Assembly: GCA_014529385.2 (NCBI GenBank)
Contig: CM043970.1
Span: forward strand, 68,036,567-68,100,566
DNA: 64,000 nucleotides
Reading direction: 5' to 3'
Source: Adiantum capillus-veneris
Lineage: Eukaryota > Streptophyta > Polypodiopsida > Polypodiales > Pteridaceae
Shown here: in pieces, positions 32,086 through 42,339 of the stretch
Numbering within the stretch: position 1 is the first letter of the stretch
Layout of the letters: each line of letters opens with the position of its first letter
The notes under the pieces: generated by a model
Database searches by the model: none
What the model saw: only the letters and a program-made list of their open reading frames with translations
Told to the model about the DNA's origin: nothing
Translations under genes and position numbers: made by a program

Positions 32086-33269
32086 ATGTCTTCCTATTTG
32101 ACTCATTCAGGAACCGGAACGACAGCGCGATATAAGCACATACTCACCTTTTATAAGACTAATGGCCATGGAGCTCATGTTTACCTTGATCCTAATGAAG
32201 AGTATGCCATTCACATTGATGACCATGACATAGAGTTTGAAGAGGAAATCAGGGCAAACAAACAAGGAAAAATGTACATGGATAAAAATGGAACTCATTA
32301 TTTACAAGTTGAAAACCCTATGTGATAGAAAAATGGGGGCTAGAAGTAAATACCATAATTCCAGATATGGCAAAAAAAGAAGGAGCACGGACTTTAGAAT
32401 TTGAGGGATACGATCAAGTTGATTTGAAGCCTTTAAAACGGTTTAGCACGGATAATCCTAAGATCAGAGTCTATTGTTGGGGGGATAGAAATGTCAAAGA
32501 TCTTCTATGGACTTCTCATGCCAAATCAGGACAATTAACACCCATGAAGATCATTTATATCTTCAAAATCAAAGACAAGGGTTCAGCAGATCTACCAACC
32601 TACCTATTTAGGGATTGCTATAACAATAACTTTGTCATGATGAGTCCTGAGGAGATAGAACAAACCAAATACCAAGGGTACTCCATAAGAGATTGGATAT
32701 TGGGCCAAGGACTAGAAACTATTCCAAGAGAGGAACTCCGCGAGAGATCTTTTGGGAGCAATGTTAAAAAACCCAAAACTACCTCATCACAAAGGAAACC
32801 GGGCGACACTAAAGCCAGTCCAGGACTACATGAGTCACTATTTCCAATAGACTGGTTTGAAGGACTCAAAATAGGACCAACTGCCAGGAGACCGGGAGTC
32901 GAACCAAATAGACGTGTCAGATTAACTGATTTTCAATAATGGGTCAGAAAATATAGTGGATCTGGGGATTTATATCACCACTTAGCAAGCTTTAAACAAG
33001 TGCTAAGAGCAGAACACATATTTGATTTCCATACTCAATTTGAGGGATTTGGAATGACATTAGAAGAAAAAGCACTGACATGGTTCCAAAACATTCCACC
33101 AAGGTCAATCATGGACTTAAATACATTAGCTCAAGGATTTGTAGTTGCATGTTCCAAAACGGGGATCAAACATAATATTGTAGCTTAAATTTATAGCTTC
33201 AAACAGAAACAAGGTGAGTCTCTTAGGGATTGTGCAACTAGAATGAAACAATACATTGCAAGATGCCCA
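32086..33269 (+). pseudogene. Gag-like polyprotein, copy B, N-terminal part
   Basis: ATG at 32086 opens MSSYLTHSGTGTTARYKHIL; the frame moves at 32322 and runs to 32939, giving about 285 residues of unrecognised sequence (including KTNGHGAHVYLDPNEEYAI, VYCWGDRNVKDLLW, YLFRDCYNNNFVMMSPEE and YSIRDWILGQG). The gag core follows: DFHTQFEGFGMTLEEKALTW from about 33021 and FKQKQGESLRDCATR from about 33202, with TAA breaks at 32937 and 33186. The core aligns with copy A at 2384-2700. The long N-terminal region is unusual for a plant gag. Confidence 0.65.
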
Positions 33270-33344
33270 CACTACAAGATGTCGCGCAGAAGTCGGCACA
33301 GGTACCAACGAAATAGCGCTAATTTTTAAACTAAAAAGCGCTAA

Positions 33345-33480
33345 AATAAGCCTCAGAACAGATGCCGGTATCATAGCGTCGGTATGACCATCGGTATGAG
33401 AGGCATCGTAATAGGGATTTGAATAGGCATTGGAATACTCAACATAATCAGCACTGGTATTAATATATTAAATTCCGACG
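33345..33480. promoter_or_regulatory. CACTA-2 5' subterminal repeats
   Basis: Motifs GCCGGTATCATAGCG, GTCGGTATGA and ATCGGTATGA occur in a row at 33364-33400, with further GGTAT/GGAAT variants to about 33470. Presumed binding sites for the element's DNA-binding protein. Confidence 0.7.
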
Positions 33481-33548
33481 CTCATTTTGGTGGCTCTACC
33501 GACAGTGATACCATCACCTGTATCGACGATCAAAACCTGCAAAAAAAA

Positions 33549-33619
33549 TTTGGGCAGAGAGGGTTGGGAACTAATGCTGCATGTACTGCAGCAAAAGAAA
33601 ACAACCCTCTCTGCCCAAA
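33549..33619. repeat. Stem-loop with perfect 18-bp arms
   Basis: TTTGGGCAGAGAGGGTTG (33549-33566) pairs exactly with 33602-33619; the 35-nt loop itself contains TGCTGCA...TGCAGCA. Lies inside CACTA-2 near its 5' end. Confidence 0.9.
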
Positions 33620-33714
33620 GGAAGAGTGCACAAGCAACCACACTCCACCTACAAGCTGATGCTAAAGAGCGAGTGTATGGCAATTAGCAAAATTGTAAGG
33701 ATAACATAACTTGT

Positions 33715-34045
33715 TAACATAGTTAAAACATGAGTCAAAAACTGTAAAACCATAAACATAACCTGTTTGCCATACCATAACCATTATCATAACTTGCTTG
33801 TCATGCCATAACCATCAGACGATTGCTATACCATCATAGCAAAATCATAACCATCACCTGAAGCAAAACCATAACCATAATCTTAACCAAAAACATAACC
33901 ATAACCTTGCACAACCATAACCATAACCATAACCATCAGATGATTGTCATACCATCATAGCAAAACCATAATCTTAAGTTGGCTGTCAAACCTTAACCAT
34001 ACCATAAACATAACCATAAACCATAAACATAAGTACTACAAAATT
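33715..34045. repeat. Degenerate (AACCAT)n array
   Basis: Irregular reiterations of 'ataaccataaccat' with the phrase 'atcag.tgattg.cataccatcatagcaaaa' appearing twice (about 33812 and 33934). No coding. Confidence 0.85.
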
Positions 34046-34279
34046 GCACATATGCAAACAATCAGTGAGTGAGAATCCCTCATGGTAATTCCTCTGCCTC
34101 CTCCTGTAGCTAGGTCAAAAGGGCCACAAGTCCATGCTTGTACCCATACTTCTCCTCTTGGCGTGTCGGAAGGCGCTTCACGGCAACTTCTTGCAAAATT
34201 ATGGTTTAATCATTAAATAAATCTTCAAATAACATATATATTATCAATAATTTAAAGCATACGTATAATACTTACAAAC

Positions 34280-35238
34280 TCATGTCAAAGCGTATTGTAG
34301 CCTCCACTCCCAAGATGTGATGCTCCAGCAGACTCCAAACGTGCTTTGACTGCATCTCTGCTGCTGAAATCTATTGGGATTGTTTTGTGTCTCTCGTGCA
34401 ATCCCCGTCCACTCCTCTGCGTCCAACCATGCCGGCTTGGGACTGTCGTCATTGAACTTGTCTCTAGCCTCTAACCGATGGTGTGACATTGTGGACCTCT
34501 CCACACTCAAAATCCAAGCGTTCGAGACCTGATCGTACCCCTTTTCCGGCCTGTACTCTCTCTGAATGGCGTCGACGATGTAAGTTTTTCTCTCAAGATC
34601 AAGATTTTTCCAAATCTCCATCACAGAGTGATCAAACTAAATCATACAGAGCTGTCGAATCCTCTGGCGCATTTCCTTTTCGACCTTATTTTCCACAACA
34701 GCCCCATCCCTGCTCTTGTACACCTTGTTAGGATCATGCTCGTGTGATCCCCAAGGTGTACGTGGTGTGTCCATCGGCGGTGAATTATCTACTGAAGAGA
34801 GTGGTGGATGCTCTCTTGGTGGTGTGGACGCATCGATAGAACCGCTACCACAACAACCACCACCTCCAGAACGACGGCTATGTCGTCTCGAGGATGAATC
34901 GCCTGTTGGTGTAGAGGGCACACGAGTCCTAGGCGTAGGGGGCACATGAGTCCCCTACTTGTTGGTGAAATATCTACTGCAGAGAGTGGTCAACGCTCTC
35001 TCGTTAATGTGGATGCATCGGTAGAACTGCTACCACAGCAACCACCGCATCTAGAACAACCGCTACGTTGTCTCGAGGATGAACCACCCATCGGTGTAGA
35101 GGGCATAGGAGTCCTAGGCGTAGGGGGCACACTAGACTGAGGTGTGGGGCCGCTCGGTGTAGGTACCACACTAGTTTCGGACGTAGGGTCGACTGTAGTA
35201 GGTCTAGAGGTACCTGCACCCCAAAGGTGCTGTGCCAT
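34280..35238 (-). pseudogene. CACTA-2 Transposase_24-like (Ptta/En/Spm) gene
   Basis: Reverse frames from 35238 carry a Pro/Ser/Thr/Gly-rich N-terminal part (PTPSGPTPQSSVPPTPRTP) that is internally duplicated (34776-34942 resembles 34962-35130). Then comes VVENKVEKEMRQRIRQL, and in another frame (34624-34280) IWKNLDLERKTYIVDAIQRE, SHHRLEARDKFND, PAWLDAEEWTGIARE. The last arrangement is the Transposase_24 pattern of plant CACTA elements. Frame changes separate the parts. Compare the broken reverse gene of CACTA-1, which is similarly Pro/Ser-rich. Confidence 0.6.
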
Positions 35239-35384
35239 CGCGATCTACTCTGGTGTGAGCTGAGACAAAAACGAGCCCATCTACTCGGGTGACATGCCGG
35301 ACGGAGTGACTGGAAAACTAAAACTAGGAGAGTATGGATCATTGTCATTGGCCATGGCTAATCATACACAAACAACACCCACAA

Positions 35385-35800
35385 AATACGTTAGCCTGGC
35401 CAATCGTGCATGGTCCACATGAGAATGCCTTGCACATGTACATCCTGTCATCTGATTGGTTCGGACATATCAACCACATCGATTCCTGTCCACAAGATTT
35501 GGAGCTCTTTTATAAGTGGTGCCAGCTAGACTTCGATGTTCTTTGCTTTGTACTTTCCTGGGACGATCAATGACAACAACAGATGGCCCTTCTTGATAGC
35601 GAGCCAGGGTGGAAGATTATAATTAACCAGAAAAATAGGCACGTGCTCCATGACGAACTCTGTAATCCGAATGGGTTTACTCCGTCCATTGCCAGACCAA
35701 AGTGGATACATCGAGGCTCGTTCTTAAATGTAGGCCAACTTTACTCTATGTGCTTCCATGCACGAGAGTCAGCAGGTACCCGCATAACATCATCTGTCGA
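35385..35800 (-). pseudogene. CACTA-2 TNP2 transposase fragment
   Basis: Reverse reading: HFGLAMDGVNPFG (first catalytic Asp region), then after a frame change VNYNLPPWLAIKKGHLLLSL, IVPGKYKAKNIEV, LIKELQILWTGIDVVDMSEP and ILMWTMHDWPG. It matches CACTA-1 TNP2 at 15190-15515 step by step. About 130 residues remain; the D-x-MH region and the C-terminal domains are missing. Confidence 0.85.
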
Positions 35801-35839
35801 TCTAGTATTTGAGTTCCATGTCATCAAAGCGGCTTTCTA

Positions 35840-36240
35840 CTTGCACTTAACCTATAACCTAACCTATAATCTATAGCCTAACCTATAACCTATAACCTAA
35901 CCTAACCGAAGTTTGTTTGCGTTTCTAAAAGTACACGAGTCATCTTCGAAGTCTGCTTTGCATTTTTTCTACTATTAATTTGATTCTAGCTCTAACCTAA
36001 TCTATAATCGTTATGCCTAACCTATAATCTAACCTAATGTAAAACCTATACCTAACTTAACTTAATGTAACCTAAGTTATAACATCTACCTAACCTATAA
36101 CCTAACCTAACCTAACCGAAGTCTGTTTGCGTTTTTAGAAGCACACGAGTCATATTCAAAGTCTGTTTGTATTTTCTCGACTATTATGTCGTCGATAGCT
36201 CTAACCTAGCCTATAATCTCACCTAACATATAACCTAAAC
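35840..36240. repeat. CCTAA-rich telomere-like array, block 1
   Basis: Repeats of ACCTATAACCTAACCTAA type, with two copies of an interspersed block (GTTTG.GTTT.TA.AAG.ACACGAGTCAT...) at 35909-35990 and 36120-36205, about 211 bp apart. CCTAA is the arthropod-type telomere unit, not the plant one, and the array is internal to CACTA-2. Confidence 0.85.
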
Positions 36241-36250
36241 CTAACCTAAC

Positions 36251-36930
36251 ACAAAAACAACACAACGGTGAGGCGTTTAGCAAAAAGACAAGCTATACAG
36301 CTTGCCCACAATGCATATGCGATGTGGGCAAGCTCTATGGCTTGCCAATTTGGCAAACGGCTCACCATTGTAATGTTTTTAGAGTTGCAAAGCGATTTTA
36401 TGGCGTGAAAACCGCTCACAGACATATAGACAACACAATGACGAGCCGTTGGCAATATGGAAAGCCATAGAGGTTTCCCACAATGCATACGCCTTGTGGG
36501 TAAGCTTTATGGCTTGCCGTATTGCCAAATGGATTGCCATCATGTTGTTTTTAGGGGCACGAGGTAATTTTAGCGCTTGAAAATTGCTCGCAAACATATA
36601 GATAACACCATGGCGAGCCGTTTGGCAATACGGAAAGCCATAAAGCTTGCCCACAATGTATATGCATTGTAAGCAAGATCTATGGCTTGTCGTATTGCCA
36701 AACGGCTTCCCATGGTGCTATTTTAGGACTTGAAAACCGTGCGCGGATATATAAACAACACAATGGTGAGCCGTTGGCAATACGGAAAGCCATAGAGCTT
36801 GCCCACAATGCATATGTGTTGTGGGTAATCTTTATGGCTTTCCGTATTGACGTCGAACGGATCGCCATTGTGTTGTTTTTAATATGCCTTGTGGGTTAGC
36901 TCTATAGCTTGCCGTATTGTCGAACGTAGC
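36251..36930. repeat. Array of four ~125-bp imperfect palindromes plus a half unit
   Basis: Units at about 36251-36380, 36429-36552, 36600-36725 and 36752-36880, with a half unit to 36930. Each has left arm 'acaacacaatgg.gagccgtt.ggcaatacggaaagccatagagcttgcccacaatgcatat' and a right arm that is its inverse ('..ttgtgggcaagctctatggcttgccgtattgccaaacgg..'). Three ~48-50-bp spacers contain a related 'tttta..g..tgaaaaccg..c.cagacatata' phrase. All lie in CACTA-2. Confidence 0.9.
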
Positions 36931-37215
36931 TTAACCTAACTTAACCTAATGTAGCTTTACCTAACCTAACATAACATGAACTAACGTAACTAAACCTAAC
37001 GTAGATTAACTTAACCTAACCTAACATATAAGATAACCTAGCCTAACTTAACCTAATATAAGTTAACATAGCGTAGCTTAACTTAATCTAACCTAACGTA
37101 TAAGATAACCTAACTTAACCTAACGTATAACGTAACATAACAACATAGCTTAACTTAACGTAGCCTAACCTAATTTAACTTAACTTATAACCTAAACTTA
37201 ACCTAAAATATAAAC
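36925..37215. repeat. CCTAA-rich telomere-like array, block 2
   Basis: 'taacctaacttaacctaacgta' reiterations continuing the block 1 theme after the palindrome array. Confidence 0.85.
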
Positions 37216-37660
37216 CCCATCAACTACATAATTTGTAAAACGACATAATTCAATTAAAAAATTCTTCAAAACAAGATCTTTTCACAAAACTTAAACAAAT
37301 TTTTTTCATAATTTAAAATGAAATTTTCACATAACAAATCCTAATTTCTTTTAAAGCATTCAAAGTTTAAAGCATGAAATTTTCTTTTCTTAATATACAA
37401 AGTAATTTAAATAAACTTAATATGCATTTAAAGGTTTGAGCACTCACATTCGTCCTATTTGAGCAATGAAAGTTGCTGTAAAAGTCCTGGAACCTACAAA
37501 AATGCACACATAAGCACAAAGTTAAACCCTAAACCCTAAATCTATAAGTAAACATGAAAACAATCTTACCTTAGTGTTATGTGCTAACCCAGCACGATTA
37601 GCACCTTCGACGGCGTAAGAACTAAGAGAAATGCGCAGAGAAAGCTTGTGGTTTCGGTTT
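37216..37660. other. AT-rich spacer in CACTA-2
   Basis: No gene. It contains two plant telomere-like units AAACCCT at 37525-37540. Confidence 0.5.
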
Positions 37661-37663
37661 TTG

Positions 37664-37765
37664 CAGGTACCGACGGTACAGCCGTCGGTACAGTCATCGG
37701 AAGGGGCATCGGAATGCGCATTCGCGTTGCCATCGGAATACGTGCCGAAAGAGGCATCGGAAATT
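37664..37765. promoter_or_regulatory. CACTA-2 3' subterminal repeats
   Basis: ACCGACGGTA, GCCGTCGGTA, CATCGGAA (37696), CATCGGAATGCG (37709), CATCGGAATACG (37732) and CATCGGAA (37756) repeat in one orientation, the mirror of the 5' cluster. Confidence 0.7.
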
Positions 37766-37881
37766 TGAAAATGAAAATTTAAAAAAAATCTTAGCTCCCT
37801 CCATAAATACACACACATATACCAACGCCTACTAGTGACGCCGGTAATGTGGCACCGGAATTCAAGTGACCTCTTGTAGTG

Positions 37882-39417
37882 CCAAAACTAGGAATACCTG
37901 CAAAAGAAAGATTAGTATCATTGTTTCTAGAGGGACTGTTAAACAAAGAACTTCATGCTATATTGTATAGCAAGAAACATATGACCCTAGAAGAGTGTGT
38001 ATCAGATGCTATTGACTTAGGAGACAATTGTGATATTTTCAATGAAGAAGATGTCCCTAAGGATAATAAAAGCGAGAAAACAACATCCACCAAACCAACA
38101 CAAGTGGGAACGGCTACTGCAGCACCGCTTATAGCCATAGAAGACATGCTCAAAAGGATTAATGAAATGATGAATAACATGTAAAAAACACCTATGAGGG
38201 GTCCAGAGCAAGGGATACCTCAACAGGGACAACCGATTAGGCCACAAAAATGGTGTGCAATTGAGGGTAAATGACCAACCATGAGACCAATGAGTGCTAT
38301 TACCGACCAAAGTATGATGGAAATGTTCAATATGTGCCTATGAGGACACAAGGACAACCCATGTGCAGATATCAACCTAATATGATCCCAGCTCAAAGAC
38401 CACTGATGGGTATGGAAAGACCTGAACCCGTGTTGGGTCAACAACCTCCATATCCTGGACATAATGCAGTGCCTGTAAAGTATATGCATTCAGAGGGAGT
38501 CATAGATGAACAAGCACTAGTGCCTGTTACACCCTATGTTGAGCCTAGCCCATCTACAGTAATGGTAGAAGGAGAGTGGTATAATTCATATCCACCACCA
38601 ATGGAAGAACCTGTGACTTATACTATAATAGAGCTTGCATCAATATACTATTTATCTAATCAAGGTGTTAGACTTCCGATGGTAAGACCCATGATTAAGC
38701 CAAGAAGTGAAAATTGTCATAATTGTGGTGCAGATGATCATTGGAAAAATGAATGCCCCGAGCCTGGCAATAACATTAAGCTAGTTGAATCTTTCTGTAT
38801 ACAATGTTGCAAAAAGGGAGGATACTTCCCTGAAGATTGTCCAAAAAATCCTTTAAGCAAGGGTAAAGCAGTAGTGAACCTATATAGTGCAAGTGATACC
38901 TAGTAGCTCATCTGAGAGTGAACCTATTGTTACAATTAAAGTAATCACCACAGCCCAGGCTAAGAAAAAGAAACATAACTCCTCTAATGATTCGGAGAAT
39001 ACTAAAATTTCCTCTCAAAAGACCAAAAGAAGGAGAAGCCAAAGGTATGAGATAAGAAAACAGAAACAAAGGGCTGAAATCGAGGACAAAGCCAAGAAAC
39101 TATTCCAAGAAAAAGTGAAAGAAGCTGGAAGTGAAATCAAGGAAAACACGATGAAATCTGGAGGATCAATTCTGGTAGACAAATTTTTTGAGCCAATCAA
39201 TGCAGCCTTGGAAGCTTACCAAGCGGGACTTAAAGTAGGCCAAAACATGGAAAACAAGTGGAAAAACTATCCTTCTCCAGATATGGAATCAGCTAAGCTT
39301 GAAGGTTATCAAAATCTGTTAAGAATTACTCAAGAGATTCTAGAAAAACAAAAACCCAAGCTCGAGAGTATAGCAAATCATGAGGAGCTTGTCAGGACAC
39401 CGGTAAGGTTGGACTAG
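37882..39417 (+). pseudogene. Gag-like polyprotein, copy B, C-terminal part
   Basis: After CACTA-2 the core resumes: IPAKERLVSLFLEGLLNKEL and LHAILYSKKHMTLEECVSDA (37879-38184). A proline-rich region (GMERPEPVLGQQPPYPG) follows, then a CX2CX4HX4C zinc knuckle (CHNCGADDHWKNEC, 38717-38758) and a second diverged Cys cluster (FCIQCCKKGGYFPEDC). The last frame (38887-39417) is K/R/E-rich and predicted coiled coil, with SGGSILVDKFFEPINAALEAY at 39155-39217. This matches copy A 3826-4080. A stop after the first frame and a frame change at 38885 break it. Confidence 0.7.
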
Positions 39418-39542
39418 ACAAGGGCAAGGCCGGGCTAAGCAGTGTGGACAGGGAGTCCAACTAGGGAAAAAGGACAGGAGCCATGCTATATAGTGGGTGG
39501 TTAGGAGGTGGACTCCTAGGTTCTAGTTCCCCTTGTCTAACA
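39390..39542 (+). repeat. Gypsy-C 5' LTR (tentative, ~153 bp)
   Basis: The right edge TCTAACA is fixed by the adjacent PBS. The left edge TGTCAGGACA is chosen from weak inverted termini. A TATA-like CTATATAG lies at 39485-39492. Unusually short if correct; no second LTR copy is found. Confidence 0.4.
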
Positions 39543-39543
39543 T

Positions 39544-39556
39544 TGGTATCAAGAGC
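39544..39556 (+). other. Gypsy-C primer-binding site
   Basis: TGGTATCAAGAGC, an initiator-Met tRNA-type PBS widely used by plant gypsy chromoviruses. Confidence 0.85.
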
Positions 39557-40315
39557 AAGGTTCCTTTTTTGGGAAAGGCACAGCCGTGGAGGAGGGGAGC
39601 CACAAAATTTGCATGCTTTTTTGCATGTCGGGGTCAAGGGAGCATGGAACTCACCTCCTGTGAGGAGGATGATAGGCCAAAGCCGTGGGAAACTGCCCTT
39701 GCAGGGAGAAGCCGTGGAGGTTGGACCTGCACCAAACGGCACCCTTGCGGGCTCTACGGCATCGCGCTGGGCTGAGAGCATAACTCGACCCAGGGCCGAA
39801 GCCCAACTCGTCTTGCAGTGACCGCCATGTCTCTCCCAACCTCCTTGCGTGATATTGCAGTCGGCCATGGTGCCTATGAAGGCTATGAGCTCACATTAAA
39901 AAACGCCTAAGGCCTTTGGCCTAAGGACTTTATTGCCACAAGGGGTGATACATACCCCACCTCAAGCAAGGAGCTCTGATTCTGGGTGTTGGTAAGCAAT
40001 AAGCATTGATCCAAGGGAATCAAAGGCAGCGCCGGCAAGCACACACACCCGCACCAATTCTCTACGTACGAGCTGCAAAAAACCAGAAATTTAATAAAAG
40101 CATCTCAAGTGATGTTATTTTTCAAAATCGATTACGATCGAACGCATAATCAATTTGGCTACAAGGGATTAAGGAATTCCCTATATGACGCACATTTGGG
40201 ATCGATTAACACTTGGATAATATCGACTTGGATGAGATTAGCAAGGCTAATTACACTTTGCAAGTGCTCAATCTCAGGTATTTTTTGACTATTCCTTGCA
40301 CCGCACTGTGTTGCC

Positions 40316-41484
40316 ATGGATTCCGATATCAATATGACTTTTGATTTCGAGCAAAATACGCATGATCCTGCCAATGATGGCTCATGGCCGGATGCTCTCA
40401 CGGAGAGTGCTCGCAACGCTACGGCAGGTGATGACACTTATGAATTGCTCGACATTCAAGAATTTCATGCACTTCAGACACGCATGTCAATCATGGATGA
40501 AAATTTTAAGGCTTTAAATGCAAATGTCACTAAACTATCCACATTAGTGATTCAATTAATGCAGCAATAGCCCAAGGGTCTGGCTGACACACACATGCAT
40601 GAGCACCTTTCTACACAAGGGAAAGGCCCTTCTAATCAAGGGCAAGGCGCAACTATTGATACTTTGCACATTCTAACTGCAAAAGAGGTGGATGTGCTAT
40701 TGAAAAACACCAAACCAAACCACCAACTTTTAAGGGAGAAGACCGAGACCGCAATAAGGATGCAGCGAATATCTTTCTCAGCAAGTGGGATGGAATTCAT
40801 GCCTTACGGCGTACTCCGGATGCAGTCAGAGCTCGACAAACAAGCTTAACTCTAGAAGGCAAGGCCTACAAATGGTGGATGTCTCTCAAGGAGAAGAATA
40901 TCATACCACAGAGTTGGGCAGCTTTTGAAGCTATGTTTCACAAAGAATGTTTTCCTACAAATGAGGCAGATTGGAATTGGATAGCTTGGGACACGTGTTC
41001 CATGCGCCAATACCCATCATTGCTTGAATATATATCTCACTATTGGGATGTTATCCTCAAGTTGGAAGGCTTAGATAAATTTCAACAAGTACGCGGGTTT
41101 ATACGTGGTCTGACACCAGAGCTTAAGAAGCACATCAAGACCCAAGACCCTAAAACACTTGAGGAAGCCATAGTGAAAGAACATATTCATGATGATCCAG
41201 ATGAAAAGAAAGCACATAATATTCACGTGCCTGCTAATACACATGGTAATACACGCACAAAGTATGGGAACAATAAAAGTAAATTTATAGTAGCCAATTC
41301 AAAAGTATCTAAAAAACCCAAGGGGTCCAGAGGTCCTCTCTCTCCTGAGGACTTTAATAAAGAAAGAGAAATTATGTTTTCCATGTTTAGGAAGCGGTCA
41401 TGGCAAAAAGGATTGTCCCAAGGGGAAATCTGCTGCTCATGGCAAGGAGAAAGCAGTGCACACGCTGCAGCTGTTGTCTCTTGA
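40316..41484 (+). pseudogene. Gypsy-C gag
   Basis: ATG at 40316 (MDSDINMTFDFEQNTHDPAN) is followed by a TAG at 40568 and further frames: LEGKAYKWWMSLKEKN (40855 on), FEAMFHKECFPTNEADW, LLEYISHYWDVILKLEGL and FIRGLTPELKKHI. These are standard retrotransposon gag landmarks. A zinc knuckle CFPCLGSGHGKKDC is present near 41377-41420 but in the +1 frame relative to the preceding ORF, so a frameshift lies just before it. Confidence 0.85.
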
Positions 41485-41506
41485 GTCTTCCTCATGATTC
41501 TCTACA

Positions 41507-42298
41507 ATGGAAGTAACACACACTGAGGTGGTGCATGAATGTTGTCTCACAACTTCCATGTGGCAACAAACCTTTGGACCACATGAGTTAGTACGTATGC
41601 ACGGATCTCTGCAAGGGTACAAGGTGTGCATCTTGGTAGATGACGGTGCTACTCACAATTTCATCAATTACGGATTGGTGAAAAAACTCAAATTTCCTCA
41701 AACTTTGAGTACCCACCACTACAAGGTAGCAATGATGAATGGACATGATACCAAAATCTGGGATACTCAAGTCCGAGCTGTTCCATTGGAAGTACAAGGT
41801 TACTCCATGTCCTTAGATTTTCAGGTTGTGAACATGGAGAGGGCAGACGTGGTCCTTGGTAGGGAGTGGTTGCACAGCCCAGGACATTCACTGAAGCGTA
41901 GCTATGAGCACAACAGCTTGATGTTCGAATCCCATGGTGCACATGTGTTGTTGTTAGGAGAGAAGGATGTACCTTCTTCACCATTGATTTGTACAGTTGA
42001 GCTTATGCAGCTCGTTTTTTATAATGAAATAGATCAAGTTTTCTTGTGTTACTCATTGTCTCATTTTCTCTCTAACATTGAATCTGTTGAACATTCCTCA
42101 ACGCCGCATGCTTCTTTCTCATATCTTCCACCAATGGCTACTTCCAAACAAGCAAAAGTTTCTAGTGAGTTACAAAAATTATTAAAGGAATTTCAAGATG
42201 TTTTTCCTAATGATTTGCCACCAGGATTACCGCCAACACGATTGGTGCAACATAGCATGCAGGCTATAAACCTGTCAGTAAACCAGCCTACCGTATGA
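41507..42298 (+). pseudogene. Gypsy-C aspartic protease and linker
   Basis: Retroviral-type protease: GYKVCILVDDGATHNFINY at ~41613-41670, VVLGREWL at ~41850. The family active-site triad is D-[ST]-G; here it reads D-D-G, so the second position is substituted. The linker to RT has LLKEFQDVFPNDLPPGLPP, typical of gypsy pol. The frame is open over 263 codons. Confidence 0.88.
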
Positions 42299-42339
42299 GT
42301 TACTCTGAAGCTGCTGAGGTGGAACGTCAGCTTGCTAAC

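Larger units (their letters stand above)
33270..37881. mobile_element. CACTA-2: 4.6-kb En/Spm-type element inserted in copy B gag
   Basis: The ends are CACTACAAGA at 33270-33279 and its inverse TCTTGTAGTG at 37872-37881; inverted identity extends to about 13 of 14 bases. TSD CCA is at 33267-33269 and 37882-37884. Subterminal CGGTAT/ATCGGAA motifs are present at both ends. It carries reverse-strand remnants of a TNP2 transposase and a Transposase_24-like gene, plus large palindromic and CCTAA-rich arrays. Only parts of TNP2 remain, so it is a deletion derivative. Confidence 0.95.
29946..39389 (+). mobile_element. Gag-bearing LTR retroelement, copy B (interrupted, 3' end replaced)
   Basis: Order: PBS, ~2.1-kb leader with palindromic repeats, gag with long N-terminal region, CACTA-2 insertion, rest of gag with zinc knuckle, coiled coil and the GGSILV motif. 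The 3' side is cut by a gypsy element starting about 39390. It has the same family layout as copy A. No pol is visible before the break. Confidence 0.7.

Noticed and set aside
37525-37540. Plant telomere repeat (AAACCCT)2
   Set aside because: Only two units, internal to CACTA-2; not an interstitial telomere.
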